The notes beneath the pieces were generated by a model that saw only the letters and a list, made by a program, of their open reading frames with translations, was not told where the DNA came from and made no database searches. From positions 2,480,001-2,544,000 of the forward strand of contig NZ_CP154840.1 of NCBI RefSeq assembly GCF_047301505.1: a DNA stretch of 64,000 nucleotides, read 5' to 3'. A program made the translations under genes and the position numbers. This DNA comes from Lysinibacillus_B sp031181585. Lineage in GTDB: Bacteria; Bacillota; Bacilli; Bacillales_A; Planococcaceae. Of the stretch, positions 43,593 to 52,202 are shown piece after piece (within the stretch, counting starts at the first letter, position 1; each line of letters starts with the position of its first letter).

Positions 43593-45248
43593 CTAGACCA
43601 TATTTAAGTAATCATTTTTCCGATCTAAATAAACGGTATAAGCATTTAACAGCGCGATTGTTCCGTCAATACGTTTCCGACTATCCCGTGTTTTTACTGG
43701 AGTAATGTTACCGTTTGAATCTACCTTGATTTCAGTGTTGGCCAGGCACATTTTAAGAAGCTGGTTATTGTTGTAGTTCACACTATGATTGGTCAGATCT
43801 GCCTCCAGCTCCTTCATTGGTGTCGATAAAGTCACGGCACCTTGACGGACTTTAATCATGCTGTTCGGGCCAAAATACGATTTGAATTCTTCTAGTGTCG
43901 AATCATCTACATGCCAAGGATCGTAGCCAATCCACGGAATATAAATTTCATAATCCTCCCGCAGCTCTACAAACCATTTCAAAACATCACGCATATCGAT
44001 TTTATAGTCACCGCTTGGACGTAAGATGCCCAGCCGTTCGAACTTGTCATAAGGAATATTATCCTCTTGTGCCCTTTGCATAATAAGCTTTTCAGGTAGC
44101 CAGAACATACACTCAAAATACAGCTCATTATCCTGAGGGTTCCTTAAGAGCACACCTGCAGCTGTTAAATCGGTTGTTTCTGATTTATCAAAGCCACCAA
44201 TGCCATAGGTAAACCCTTTTTCCGCAAACTTAAATGTTGATGGGTTATCCAGCTGCTCCCAACGTAGCCAAGCTGTAGAGGCATTTTCTTTCATATTGAA
44301 ATCTTTCACTAACACAGTTGGCTTAAAGGAAGCATCAACTTTTGCCTTATCAACAAATGCTCTCAGTTCTTCTACCTTTTTAATTGTACCTAATCCCGGA
44401 TTCGCTTTTATCCAACAGCTCTCATCAAGCCACTCATCCCGATGATCTAACTCATAAATGAATGCAAGGAAACGATCATCTTTAATTTTTCCACCCAGTA
44501 CACTACATGCGTATTCATACTGCGAATCATAAATCGACTCACGCACAAAACCATTTGTACTAATAGAAGAAACTAATGCTTGATCCCGTGATGAAGTTGA
44601 TTGCTTCATCACATCGTAAATATTACGATCCTTAATAGCTGCCAACTCATCCACAGTAACAAAATGACTGTTTAAACCATCCAAGCTGTTTGAATCGGAC
44701 GCAAGGGGCTGAATCGTTGAGAATGTGGGTGCAAAATACAAGTCTGTTTTGCGCTTCTTAATATGCTTTGATAAATCTGGACTTTGCGCCACCATTTTAT
44801 AGCACTCACTAAACCCCTTCTTCGCCTGGTCTAACTTGGTGGCAATGAAGTAAACCTCTGCCGAACCTTCTCCATCACCTACTTGCATGAAAAGAGAAAT
44901 AGCTGCATTCTCTGTCGTCTTTCCATTTTTACGGCCACGAATATCTACAACCTCACGATACTGGCGCAAACGCGTTTCTTTATGAACAAAACCGAATAAT
45001 GCCTGTAACTTTGCCTTCTGGAATAAGTCGAGGATAAGAGGCTGCCCCATACTTTTCCCTTGTGCCTGCCTACAAAGTGTTTCAATAAATTCAATTGGCT
45101 TTGTCGCAAGCTCAATATCAAATTCATACGGCTCAATTGGATCTTGTAGCTGCTCATACAATTTTTGATATTGCTGCTTTAATCGGCGACAAGCATTAAT
45201 CTCACCCGACATAATTTTCTCGTAGTATTCAATAATGTAATTATTCAT
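43593..45248 (-). CDS. Terminase large subunit
   Basis: 551 residues. ATPase with Walker A-like GRKNGKTTENA near 110, Walker B in HFVTVDELAA, and the C-terminal RNase H-like nuclease (GGFDKSETTDLTAAGVLL; VKTRDSRKRIDGTIALLNAY). HK97-like TerL (Terminase_1). It packages DNA into the prohead and cuts it. Confidence 0.94.
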   Translation of the reverse strand: MNNYIIEYYEKIMSGEINACRRLKQQYQKLYEQLQDPIEPYEFDIELATKPIEFIETLCRQAQGKSMGQPLILDLFQKAKLQALFGFVHKETRLRQYREVVDIRGRKNGKTTENAAISLFMQVGDGEGSAEVYFIATKLDQAKKGFSECYKMVAQSPDLSKHIKKRKTDLYFAPTFSTIQPLASDSNSLDGLNSHFVTVDELAAIKDRNIYDVMKQSTSSRDQALVSSISTNGFVRESIYDSQYEYACSVLGGKIKDDRFLAFIYELDHRDEWLDESCWIKANPGLGTIKKVEELRAFVDKAKVDASFKPTVLVKDFNMKENASTAWLRWEQLDNPSTFKFAEKGFTYGIGGFDKSETTDLTAAGVLLRNPQDNELYFECMFWLPEKLIMQRAQEDNIPYDKFERLGILRPSGDYKIDMRDVLKWFVELREDYEIYIPWIGYDPWHVDDSTLEEFKSYFGPNSMIKVRQGAVTLSTPMKELEADLTNHSVNYNNNQLLKMCLANTEIKVDSNGNITPVKTRDSRKRIDGTIALLNAYTVYLDRKNDYLNMV

Positions 45249-45254
45249 AGCTCA

Positions 45255-45665
45255 TTATCCACCATGCTTTGCCAAAAACTTTTGGACCCCATCCATTTCA
45301 CCTGTTACTTTCAAATTCTGTTCCGGCTTTGGATACATATCGAGCAACTGCTTATAAATGCCTGTATATGTTTTAGCAGAATCGAGATAGTTCTTGAAAT
45401 AGGGGCTCGTTCGTAAAATCGAATAATCTCCCTGTTGCATTTCCTCAACCGAACCATACAACTTCACATGCTCTCTCAAGTCATTCATCTCGACAATTAA
45501 AAAAGCCAGCTCATCGATAAGGCGAAGTGCAACTTCCCTCTGATGACCGGCTAAATCAGAAAATATTTTTTTCAATTTGGTTATCTCTTTTTTAATGGCT
45601 TTTGTTTTTAGAATAATTTCCGTTTCCTGCTCCTGAAGCTCATTTTTTAAAACTTGTCCTGTCAT
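45255..45665 (-). CDS. Terminase small subunit, P27-like
   Basis: 136 residues, helical, with KIFSDLAGHQREVALRLIDE, RTSPYFKNYLDSAKTYTGIY and KQLLDMYPKPEQ, matching P27-family small terminases. It recognises the packaging site, probably the adjacent 45666-45755 region. A GGAGGTTTTAAC site precedes the ATG. Confidence 0.82.
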   Translation of the reverse strand: MTGQVLKNELQEQETEIILKTKAIKKEITKLKKIFSDLAGHQREVALRLIDELAFLIVEMNDLREHVKLYGSVEEMQQGDYSILRTSPYFKNYLDSAKTYTGIYKQLLDMYPKPEQNLKVTGEMDGVQKFLAKHGG

Positions 45666-45755
45666 GTTAAAACCTCCTAGTTTTTTTGATGGGTGGGGGT
45701 CATAAGCCGACTTGAACGGAGGAAATTTAAGGTTGGCAATCGGTCTTCAACCTTT
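45666..45755. other. Candidate cos/packaging region
   Basis: The only gap between HNH endonuclease and terS, the usual place of cos in HK97-like Gram-positive phages. It has an unusual G-rich strand (GATGGGTGGGGGTC), a GGTTGGCAATCGGTCTTCAACC inverted motif written here as GGTTG...CAACC, and a CCGACTTGAACGG motif. The cut positions cannot be read from sequence. Confidence 0.4.
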
Positions 45756-46088
45756 TTAAAATATTTTTTTTGAAGGGGGGCTATAGACCAGCTCACCAAA
45801 CTCATTGAACTGAAGACCTTCTCTTAATACTTCCTTTGGCTCTCCAAATGTTTTCTTATTATGACACTCCAAGCAAAGGTACTGCAGGTTGTCATGATTC
45901 AAAGTTATCATCGGATCGTTTATATTATAGATGCTAATCTCCTCGATGTGATCGACGATATAACCGGGATTGTAATTGCAATGCTCACACAATCCATCTG
46001 GCACCATCATGATATATGCAGCTCTACACTTCTTCCAGGCTTTGCTGTTGTAGAACTTCTTGGCAGCTGCTGTATGCTCTCTCACCAC
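45756..46088 (-). CDS. HNH endonuclease of the packaging module
   Basis: 110 residues with the full HNH fold: CEHCNYNPGYIVDHIEEI, then NHDNLQYLCLECHNKKT. Four zinc-binding cysteines (two CxxC pairs) frame the DH catalytic motif. HNH proteins beside terS-terL take part in cos cleavage with the terminase. It is the first gene of the late operon. Confidence 0.92.
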   Translation of the reverse strand: MVREHTAAAKKFYNSKAWKKCRAAYIMMVPDGLCEHCNYNPGYIVDHIEEISIYNINDPMITLNHDNLQYLCLECHNKKTFGEPKEVLREGLQFNEFGELVYSPPSKKIF

Positions 46089-46111
46089 GCACTACCTTTC
46101 TATTCAAATGA

Positions 46112-46143
46112 AAAGAAGCCACACACTTGTGCAGCTTCTTTGA
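46112..46143 (-). terminator. Intrinsic terminator between the membrane-protein gene and HNH
   Basis: AAGAAGC and GCTTCTT arms with an inner CACA/TGTG pairing, followed by TTCATTTG on the minus strand. It isolates the 46297-47091 gene from the late operon. Confidence 0.7.
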
Positions 46144-46296
46144 CAATTTATGTACTCGTCATATTTCAAGGGAATGAGTAAAACGGTACACTATTAGATT
46201 AACATTTTCTTTTAGGAAATGAGTTCACAGGTCGTTCGTTTTTAGTTCGCGTAAAGTTCACTATTCTTATAACTTTATTTTAAATAAAAGACGGAG

Positions 46297-47091
46297 TTAT
46301 ATTGTTTCACTACGTTTTTTTTCCGGAATTACACCTATAATTAATTCCTTTAAATATGCTAAAGTTGCTCCTACAAATACCAGCATGTAAATATAGCTAT
46401 CACTTTCTAAATAAGCATTGAAATAAGTTTCCCCTTCTTTAGGTTGTAGAGGAAAAGCAGCTAAACCCGCCGCATCAGCGATTACCAATATTGTGGTAAT
46501 AGTTGCAATAATACTGAACCATTTCTCACAATTATAAAAACCCCTTAATTCTTTTTCTTTCTCTTTCAAAACCTCATAATTAATCTTAATACCGACTATC
46601 TTTATTAAATAGCAAAAGAATTTATCTAGCTTTTCACTAGCTTTAACTATTACCAGATCTAAAATCGCTAAGACAGTAAGAATAAATACTACATTAAAGA
46701 AAAAAGTGCTGTCTTGTATAGGTTTATTTGCATAATATACCGAAAGAATTATCAAAGAAAACAAGAAATATGGAAATACTTGCAGTATAGTCCCAAATAA
46801 ATTCATTGAGATATAGAAAATCATTTTTATATTTTTATTGTAGCCTTCTGTTAATAGAAAAATTTTGGGGGTCAGTAAAAAAAACCAAGCTATCAAATAC
46901 AGAAAAGTACCCATTACAATATTTTCTATATAAAAATTTTTTAGCGAGCTTAAAACTTCTTCTATACTATTTAGCTTTTGGGGACCTAGAATTAAACACC
47001 CAGTAGCTATGATTAGAACAAAGAAGTTAAATGTTATGGAAAAAAAGGCGATTTTTTTCATTGTTTTATCTTTGTTATTTTCATTAACCAT
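46297..47091 (-). CDS. Six-helix membrane protein, accessory gene of the prophage
   Basis: 264 residues with about six transmembrane helices (for example FFSITFNFFVLIIATGCLIL, FLYLIAWFFLLTPKIFLL, FPYFLFSLIILSVYY, WFSIIATITTILVIADAAG, LVFVGATLAYLKELIIGVI) and a cytosolic loop near 150-185 rich in Lys/Glu. Family not recognised. It is much more AT-rich than the late genes, and lies between two terminators (47332-47370 and 46112-46143), so it is an independent transcription unit inserted between the early and late operons. Superinfection exclusion or abortive infection is a reasonable guess, not shown. Confidence 0.7.
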   Translation of the reverse strand: MVNENNKDKTMKKIAFFSITFNFFVLIIATGCLILGPQKLNSIEEVLSSLKNFYIENIVMGTFLYLIAWFFLLTPKIFLLTEGYNKNIKMIFYISMNLFGTILQVFPYFLFSLIILSVYYANKPIQDSTFFFNVVFILTVLAILDLVIVKASEKLDKFFCYLIKIVGIKINYEVLKEKEKELRGFYNCEKWFSIIATITTILVIADAAGLAAFPLQPKEGETYFNAYLESDSYIYMLVFVGATLAYLKELIIGVIPEKKRSETI

Positions 47092-47331
47092 ATTTATTCC
47101 TCCTATCAGGTAAATTTCCCATTAAAACTCAGTGAAATAACTTATGTAATATATTTCGTCATAATTTTTTTAACTTTTACATAAAGTGTCTTTTCCTATG
47201 TATTGTCCTGTTCATACCCCCTCCCTAAACCCTTTCCAGCAATGCATTTGTCGCCCTTCTCCAAAACGAACGTGACAAACTCTAAAAAAGACCTGTTCAT
47301 TTAAAATAACCGTCTCTATGCTTAAAAGAAG

Positions 47332-47370
47332 GCACAAAAAAACTACACCGATATAATTATCAGTGTAGTT
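47332..47370 (-). terminator. Terminator of the early operon
   Basis: AACTACAC and GTGTAGTT arms around GATAATTATATC, with seven T following on the minus strand. It overlaps the stop codon of the recombinase gene and ends the early operon. Confidence 0.9.
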
Positions 47371-47908
47371 ACCAGTCAATCTTGCTTTGTTGCTTATCCA
47401 GCTCCTCTTGCTCGATGCCTAAATAGATCATTGTTTCTCTTTGGCTCGTATGGTTTAGAGCTGTCATGATGGTTGCAACGTTATTGAATTTTTTATAATG
47501 CTGATAGCCATATGTTTTACGCAGCGTATGCGTACCTATTTGTTCAAGTCCGAAATCATCTGCAAGCTCCCTCAATATTTCGTATGTTCTTTTTCGGGAA
47601 ATCGGTTGGTTAATCCCGTTACGGGACTTAAACAGATACTCTTCTTTTGGTTTGTCCTGGATATATTCACGCATGGCTCTTTTCAGTTCCTTCGTCATGC
47701 GTACTTGCCTGTACTTTCCGGTCTTTTCTTCAAAAAGCCGAATGTCCCAGCCTTTCACATGCTTTACCTGGAGCTTTAAAATATCGCTAATACGAAAACC
47801 GCAGTGGATACCTGTTAAAAACATTAAATGATTGCGCTTGTTTGTATCAATTAAATAACGCTTAATTCTTACAATCAGCTCACGATCTCGAATTGGCTCT
47901 ACCTTCAT
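47369..47908 (-). CDS. Short tyrosine recombinase of the late-control region
   Basis: 179 residues, catalytic domain only: GFRISDILKLQVKHV with the first Arg, THTLRKTYGYQHYKKF with the H-x-x-R box (here TLRKT), and TSQRETMIYLGIEQEELDKQ with the tyrosine. Such small XerD-like proteins are found beside ArpU in many Gram-positive phages where they are thought to act in DNA processing rather than integration; the true integrase is at 59407. Overlaps ArpU by four bases. Confidence 0.83.
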   Translation of the reverse strand: MKVEPIRDRELIVRIKRYLIDTNKRNHLMFLTGIHCGFRISDILKLQVKHVKGWDIRLFEEKTGKYRQVRMTKELKRAMREYIQDKPKEEYLFKSRNGINQPISRKRTYEILRELADDFGLEQIGTHTLRKTYGYQHYKKFNNVATIMTALNHTSQRETMIYLGIEQEELDKQQSKIDW

Positions 47909-48348
47909 TGATGCACCTCATTTTTTTGCTTGTGGTAAACCTCAATTTTCAATGCAAAAGCAAGACGCAACATTGCTTGCCATTTCTTTTTATAATAAGT
48001 AGTCTTGCCGATATTTAAATCGGTCCAAATATCAATATCATAATCCGTCTCCATTTGTAGATAGCGACGAATTATTATCTGGCGCTCATCATTTTTTAAA
48101 GAAGCCACTGCTCGGTGAATCCAGTTAAAATATCTGTCGCGTTCCAATTCAAATTCTATACGCTCAATAGCAGCATTTTCGGTCTTGCTGTTAAATTGAT
48201 TTGAGCTACTAGGTACTAATGAATACGCTGGTGTAATACTTGGAAGATTATCAGTAGGCAATGTCACTAAATACACCCGATACTTTTCAAGCTTTTCCTC
48301 TAATGAAGCCTTTGTTAACTTCTCATCCACTCGTTGAATTAATCTCAT
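47905..48348 (-). CDS. ArpU family late transcription regulator
   Basis: 147 residues. ERDRYFNWIHRAVASLKNDE, RQIIIRRYLQMETDYDIDIW and TTYYKKKWQAMLRLAFALKI form the sigma-factor-like HTH of ArpU proteins, which control late genes in phages. The last gene but one of the early operon. Confidence 0.85.
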   Translation of the reverse strand: MRLIQRVDEKLTKASLEEKLEKYRVYLVTLPTDNLPSITPAYSLVPSSSNQFNSKTENAAIERIEFELERDRYFNWIHRAVASLKNDERQIIIRRYLQMETDYDIDIWTDLNIGKTTYYKKKWQAMLRLAFALKIEVYHKQKNEVHQ

Positions 48349-48365
48349 TCCCTATTCCTCCTTGA

Positions 48366-48542
48366 TTACTTTCTTCTTAAAGCACCATTGACGCGTCTAT
48401 AAATCTGTCTATTGAGGCCCATTAATTCCTCAATCTCCTTTCTGCTCAAAAACTCTTTACCTTTTGAAGGCTCAGTGCATTTTGTAATAGCTGTTTTCCT
48501 GTGTAAGCCATGACGGCCTATTTCAGATTGAATTGTACGCAT
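48366..48542 (-). CDS. Small basic phage protein
   Basis: 58 residues from the ATG at 48542 (AAGGGGTGAG before it). Basic and probably DNA-binding, with FLSRKEIEELMGLNRQIYRR resembling a short HTH. Not recognised. Begins a new unit after the terminator at 48600-48657 or reads from upstream. Confidence 0.6.
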   Translation of the reverse strand: MRTIQSEIGRHGLHRKTAITKCTEPSKGKEFLSRKEIEELMGLNRQIYRRVNGALRRK

Positions 48543-48599
48543 TCTTCTCACCCCTTTCGTGTCAATTTGTCATACCTGAATAGAAACAGTCCAAATCCA

Positions 48600-48657
48600 A
48601 TAAAAAAGAGGACAACAAAAGACGGCAGCGTTTTGCTGCTATCAATTGTTGTCCTCC
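48600..48657 (-). terminator. Terminator of the helicase-DUF2290 operon
   Basis: GAGGACAACA and TGTTGTCCTC arms enclose a second small stem (GCAGC/GCTGC) and are followed by TTTTTTA on the minus strand. Confidence 0.88.
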
Positions 48658-48683
48658 AGATGGCTGGTAGAACTTATTTTTAA

Positions 48684-49361
48684 TTAAAAGTTAAAATGAA
48701 GTAATTTCTCTTCATTTGAAGAAATTGTTCTGTTGAAATTATTGCTACTATTAAAATCTAGCCCTAAATCTTTCATAGCGCTGTGATAGAAGTTCCTTAT
48801 TACAAAATCTATAAATTTCTTCGGGGTTATAGGTCCACTTGAAGGTATTCTACATGACTCAAATTGGCCAAATGTAACATGGCTTTTAGCATGATCCATT
48901 TCCACATATAATTTTGAATCTACATCAAAATCAAACCTAAAAATGGTTGGTAAGGTATTCTTTTTTAAAATATCTGCATATAAATCAAATTTACTGTATA
49001 ATTCGTGGTCTTCTTCTAAAGGTTTTAAATTAATACATGGAAAGAAGCCTAACCTATGAGATGAAATATTATTTCTACTATCAAATTTATACATCATTTG
49101 TATTAAAGAGCCATCTATCAATTTTATAGTATAATTTTCATCTTGCTCCAAAGTGTTATAAATATCTTCATAATCAATATTTTTCAAAACAATAGAAAGA
49201 TCCTTAGCCTCTCCCCAACTAACTATCTTATTCTTTCCTACATTCCTTATACTAGTAAAATTTTGATTAATACTTAATCCAGCACCAATTAGCTGTATAA
49301 TTATTTCATCTATTTCTTTTTTTGTCTCTTCTGCTCCTATTATTATTTTCTTTGAACACAT
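48684..49361 (-). CDS. DUF2290 protein, partner of the helicase
   Basis: 225 residues. The C-terminal part at ~155-192 (MDHAKSHVTFGQFESCRIPS and SGPITPKKFIDFVIRNFYHS) is the conserved end of DUF2290 proteins as I recall them; an aspartate/tyrosine-rich core (FRFDFDVDSKLYVEMD) precedes it. No catalytic motif recognised and no membrane helix. It starts six bases after the helicase gene and shares its very AT-rich composition. Helicase + DUF2290 pairs are known as an anti-phage system in prophages and satellites of Escherichia coli. The DUF assignment is from memory of the family pattern. Confidence 0.75.
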   Translation of the reverse strand: MCSKKIIIGAEETKKEIDEIIIQLIGAGLSINQNFTSIRNVGKNKIVSWGEAKDLSIVLKNIDYEDIYNTLEQDENYTIKLIDGSLIQMMYKFDSRNNISSHRLGFFPCINLKPLEEDHELYSKFDLYADILKKNTLPTIFRFDFDVDSKLYVEMDHAKSHVTFGQFESCRIPSSGPITPKKFIDFVIRNFYHSAMKDLGLDFNSSNNFNRTISSNEEKLLHFNF

Positions 49362-49367
49362 TTTCCA

Positions 49368-51467
49368 TTATTCACCCAATTCTTTTTTCCATGCTTCCAA
49401 AAGTTCCTGGGGAATATCCTCCAAGAATAATTCTCCACTTTTTAGAGCAGTAAGTATCTTAGACATTTCTAGAGTTGTATGTTGAATAAACTTTTCTGCA
49501 AAAACTGTTTTATCTCTATTAACAATATTCATTTTCTTTCTTTCTTCTTCTGTTGGATACACAAAATCCAATGCGAAATTTTTATTTTTTAATAATTTAT
49601 ATTCGTTTTCTAAGAGGCTCATTTCCTTTCCAACCCCTGTTATTCGCACCCATGCCTTGCTTCGTGTTATAGCTGTAAATAAGATATTCCTTTTTTTCGC
49701 TAATTCTCTTCCGTCATAGCATTCTTGGGCATTTATAACATAGACCATGGCTGCTTCATTACCTTTTGCACGATATATACCCGTAAAAGTAATAGAATCT
49801 TTTTCAGAAAAAATATCAGGATTAGCTGCTCCTGCCACATGACTATTGATATCTTTTTCGTACAATATCTTTCTAACCGCCCCTACTTCTGTTTGAGTTG
49901 TCATTGGCTCTGTATGGATTACCATAATATCTTGGTACCTTAACTCATCTACTTTTATATTTTTTTCAATTTCATCTGCAATCCATTGCGCTTGCTCCAT
50001 TTTAGAATTAAATGTTTTAATATTAATTAAATCATCAATAGGAGAATGTTCTTCTAAAAACATTGGGCTAGCCTTTTCGGTACGCTTAAGTACTACTCTT
50101 TTACCGTCTTGTAAAGCACTATTTACTGGTTCATAGCCAACTTCTTTCCACAAATTTTTATTACCGAACATTTGTACCATAGGTTTTTTATAAATACCAA
50201 AACCTAATGAATGGGCGGTAGCTAGGATAGGTCGTGAATTTCGATAGCATGTTTCTAATATAATATCTGCTTTTGGTTTCCCTTCTTCATTTGTTAATAT
50301 TACTCTTGGTTCTCCGTTTTCATCTACTCCAAAAATTTCTTCTGGCGTAGGCATACTACGTTTATTCAATGTTTGTAATTCATCGTAAGCATAAATTAAC
50401 ATTTTTGGTTCTTTTAATATTTCATAACATAGCTTTAAAAAACTTGGCGAAAAATCCTGAGCTTCATCTACTAGAATTACATCATAAAGTTTTTTATAAT
50501 CAGGAATTGTACTTATAGCAATATCTACTATTGCACCAAATTGATTATCCCCGTATGGTTGTAGATTTTTAGCAGAGTTTAAATCATGATATTCTATACC
50601 ATGTGTTTTACAGACATTATAATAGATGCCTTCAGACTTCGGGCTTCCCCAAGCTTGTATAATTCTCACCTTTTCCCAATCTACTTCCTCCCTTTGCAGT
50701 TCATAAGTAAATCTAGAGATCAAATCTTCAAATTGCTTTTTTAATGCTCGCGTGTTAAAGGTTACCGCTATATTCCATTGAGGATTTTTTACATGAAGAT
50801 AAGCTACTTTTAATGCAAGTATAATTGTCTTTCCGGAACCAGCCAAACCTCTTATTCGTTGAGGACCGTTAACTGTTTCAATTACTGCTGCACTCTGCTT
50901 AAGGTCTAGGTTAGCGATTGTTTGTTCTAATAATTTTAACTTAGCTCCTTTAGAATCTTCTCTTGTAACATTTTGCCGTTTTGGGTTATTTCTAATTTTA
51001 GTAACAGCCTGTATTGATTGCACTAATAAGCTGTAATATTCATTATCCTCCCATTCTAAATCGCTAATGTATTCTCTTAAATTTTCATGGCTTGGATTTA
51101 TAATAACATCGTCTTGGTCCTCATCAGTCTGCCAAGCATTTGCATATGTTACAACATTGATATCAACCATTAATTTTCTCTTCTTAACCAAACCATTATA
51201 ATCTTTTAATTTTACTTCTAATTTATTGTATATTTCATCTCTTTCAGCTTCCCTATCCTCAAATACAGTTCCCTCTACTAAATCAAATGCAATCAAGCCA
51301 TATTTGGGCGATACAAAAATAGCGTCTAGATTTATGGCACCATCAACACTTCCTATAATCGGATATCCTAAATAAAGAAATCCTTCTTCCTGCAATTCCT
51401 CGAAAAATTGTATTAAGTCAAGGGCAACAGCATTCTTTTTTATCGCACCTCTTATTATATTGACCAT
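49368..51467 (-). CDS. SF1 UvrD-like helicase with N-terminal NERD-like domain
   Basis: 699 residues from the ATG at 51467 (AGGAG eight bases upstream). Residues ~1-120 resemble a NERD nuclease domain (INLDAIFVSPKYGLIAFDLV), but the usual E-x-K is D-L-V, so nuclease activity may be lost. The helicase has Walker A GLAGSGKT at 207-214, DEAQD at 334-338, ETCYRNSRPILATAHSLGFG, a TFTGIYRAKGNEAAMVYVIN segment and LFTAITRSKAWVRITG near the C-terminus. It acts on DNA with ATP. Paired with DUF2290 directly downstream; both sit as an AT-rich insertion inside the early operon. Confidence 0.9.
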   Translation of the reverse strand: MVNIIRGAIKKNAVALDLIQFFEELQEEGFLYLGYPIIGSVDGAINLDAIFVSPKYGLIAFDLVEGTVFEDREAERDEIYNKLEVKLKDYNGLVKKRKLMVDINVVTYANAWQTDEDQDDVIINPSHENLREYISDLEWEDNEYYSLLVQSIQAVTKIRNNPKRQNVTREDSKGAKLKLLEQTIANLDLKQSAAVIETVNGPQRIRGLAGSGKTIILALKVAYLHVKNPQWNIAVTFNTRALKKQFEDLISRFTYELQREEVDWEKVRIIQAWGSPKSEGIYYNVCKTHGIEYHDLNSAKNLQPYGDNQFGAIVDIAISTIPDYKKLYDVILVDEAQDFSPSFLKLCYEILKEPKMLIYAYDELQTLNKRSMPTPEEIFGVDENGEPRVILTNEEGKPKADIILETCYRNSRPILATAHSLGFGIYKKPMVQMFGNKNLWKEVGYEPVNSALQDGKRVVLKRTEKASPMFLEEHSPIDDLINIKTFNSKMEQAQWIADEIEKNIKVDELRYQDIMVIHTEPMTTQTEVGAVRKILYEKDINSHVAGAANPDIFSEKDSITFTGIYRAKGNEAAMVYVINAQECYDGRELAKKRNILFTAITRSKAWVRITGVGKEMSLLENEYKLLKNKNFALDFVYPTEEERKKMNIVNRDKTVFAEKFIQHTTLEMSKILTALKSGELFLEDIPQELLEAWKKELGE

Positions 51468-51476
51468 AAATTCCAC

Positions 51477-51655
51477 TCCTACTCTTACTATCTTATTTAA
51501 AAGAGCCCTTTGTTAAAGGTTAAGAATATATTTTATAACTTATGAAAAATCATTACAAATTATATCTGAACATATTATCTTAAATTAAATTTATTATAGC
51601 TCTTCCTTTTTGCAATATATTATTTTTAATCAACACTTCTAATTAGACAATACTT
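51477..51655 (-). promoter_or_regulatory. AT-rich promoter region of the helicase-DUF2290 operon
   Basis: 180 very AT-rich bases between XtrA and the helicase gene. Two TATAAT hexamers occur on the minus strand (near 51593-51598 and 51561-51566). No perfect -35 at 17 bases is seen, so which one is used is open. It suggests the pair has its own promoter in the lysogen. Confidence 0.45.
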
Positions 51656-51853
51656 TTAAAACTCTTCTCCTTCGTCCCACTTTACTCTTTTAACAGCTCC
51701 TTGATGTGTAATTATCTTAGTTTCCGCAAACAAGGGAAGTTCCGCAAATTTAGCTTTCCCACTTGAAAGAATAATTACACAGCTATTAGGTAGTTCCATT
51801 ATATCAAGCGCTAGCTTCCCATCAACATTTATTTTCAACTCTTGCATTCTCAT
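51656..51853 (-). CDS. XtrA/YqaO family protein
   Basis: 65 residues: LKINVDGKLALDIMELPNSC, VIILSSGKAKFAELPLFAET and KIITHQGAVKRVKWDEGEEF match the small XtrA/YqaO proteins of PBSX-like elements, of unknown function. GGGGTG lies five bases before the ATG. Confidence 0.8.
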   Translation of the reverse strand: MRMQELKINVDGKLALDIMELPNSCVIILSSGKAKFAELPLFAETKIITHQGAVKRVKWDEGEEF

Positions 51854-51869
51854 ACAGACACCCCTCTGA

Positions 51870-51941
51870 TATAATTAAATGGACAGAATCAAAGGGTTGT
51901 CCTAAATCTAAGCTACGGTTGCAGCCGTAGCTTTTCTTTTT
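51870..51941 (+). ncRNA. Candidate plus-strand small RNA in the early region
   Basis: An extended -10 promoter (TGATATAAT, hexamer at 51870-51875, weak TTCTCA at 17 bases) is followed about 35 bases later by a strong terminator: AAGCTACGG/CCGTAGCTT with TTTTCTTTTT. The ~60-base transcript also has a GGACA/TGTCC hairpin. It runs against the direction of the early operon, between XtrA and the next gene. Confidence 0.5.
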
Positions 51942-52158
51942 AACCTGTTACTAATAAACCACTTAAAAATTCATAGCAGCATAATTTATCTTTAAAACCT
52001 AAATGGACATCCTCGTTCTCCACCTCATAAAATTTGTCGGTTAAACGTACTATGTGATCTTCTATTTGAATCTCTTCATCTAATTGGAGCTGTTCTAGCC
52101 TTTGATAAATAGGATCGTCTTGTAAACCAATGATTTCATAAATATTTATGTTATTCAT
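51940..52158 (-). CDS. Small hypothetical phage protein
   Basis: 72 acidic residues (INIYEIIGLQDDPIYQRLEQ, EDHIVRLTDKFYEVENEDVH). Good AAAGGAGG site. Not recognised; part of the early operon. Confidence 0.6.
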   Translation of the reverse strand: MNNINIYEIIGLQDDPIYQRLEQLQLDEEIQIEDHIVRLTDKFYEVENEDVHLGFKDKLCCYEFLSGLLVTG

Positions 52159-52202
52159 GGAAACCTCCTTTTCTAGGCATTATTCTCAAAGTGCCAGGTA
52201 AG

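Noticed and set aside
47369..47908. Second integrase
   Set aside because: Only a short catalytic domain next to ArpU; this is a standard late-region recombinase, and the att-adjacent integrase is at 59407-60552.
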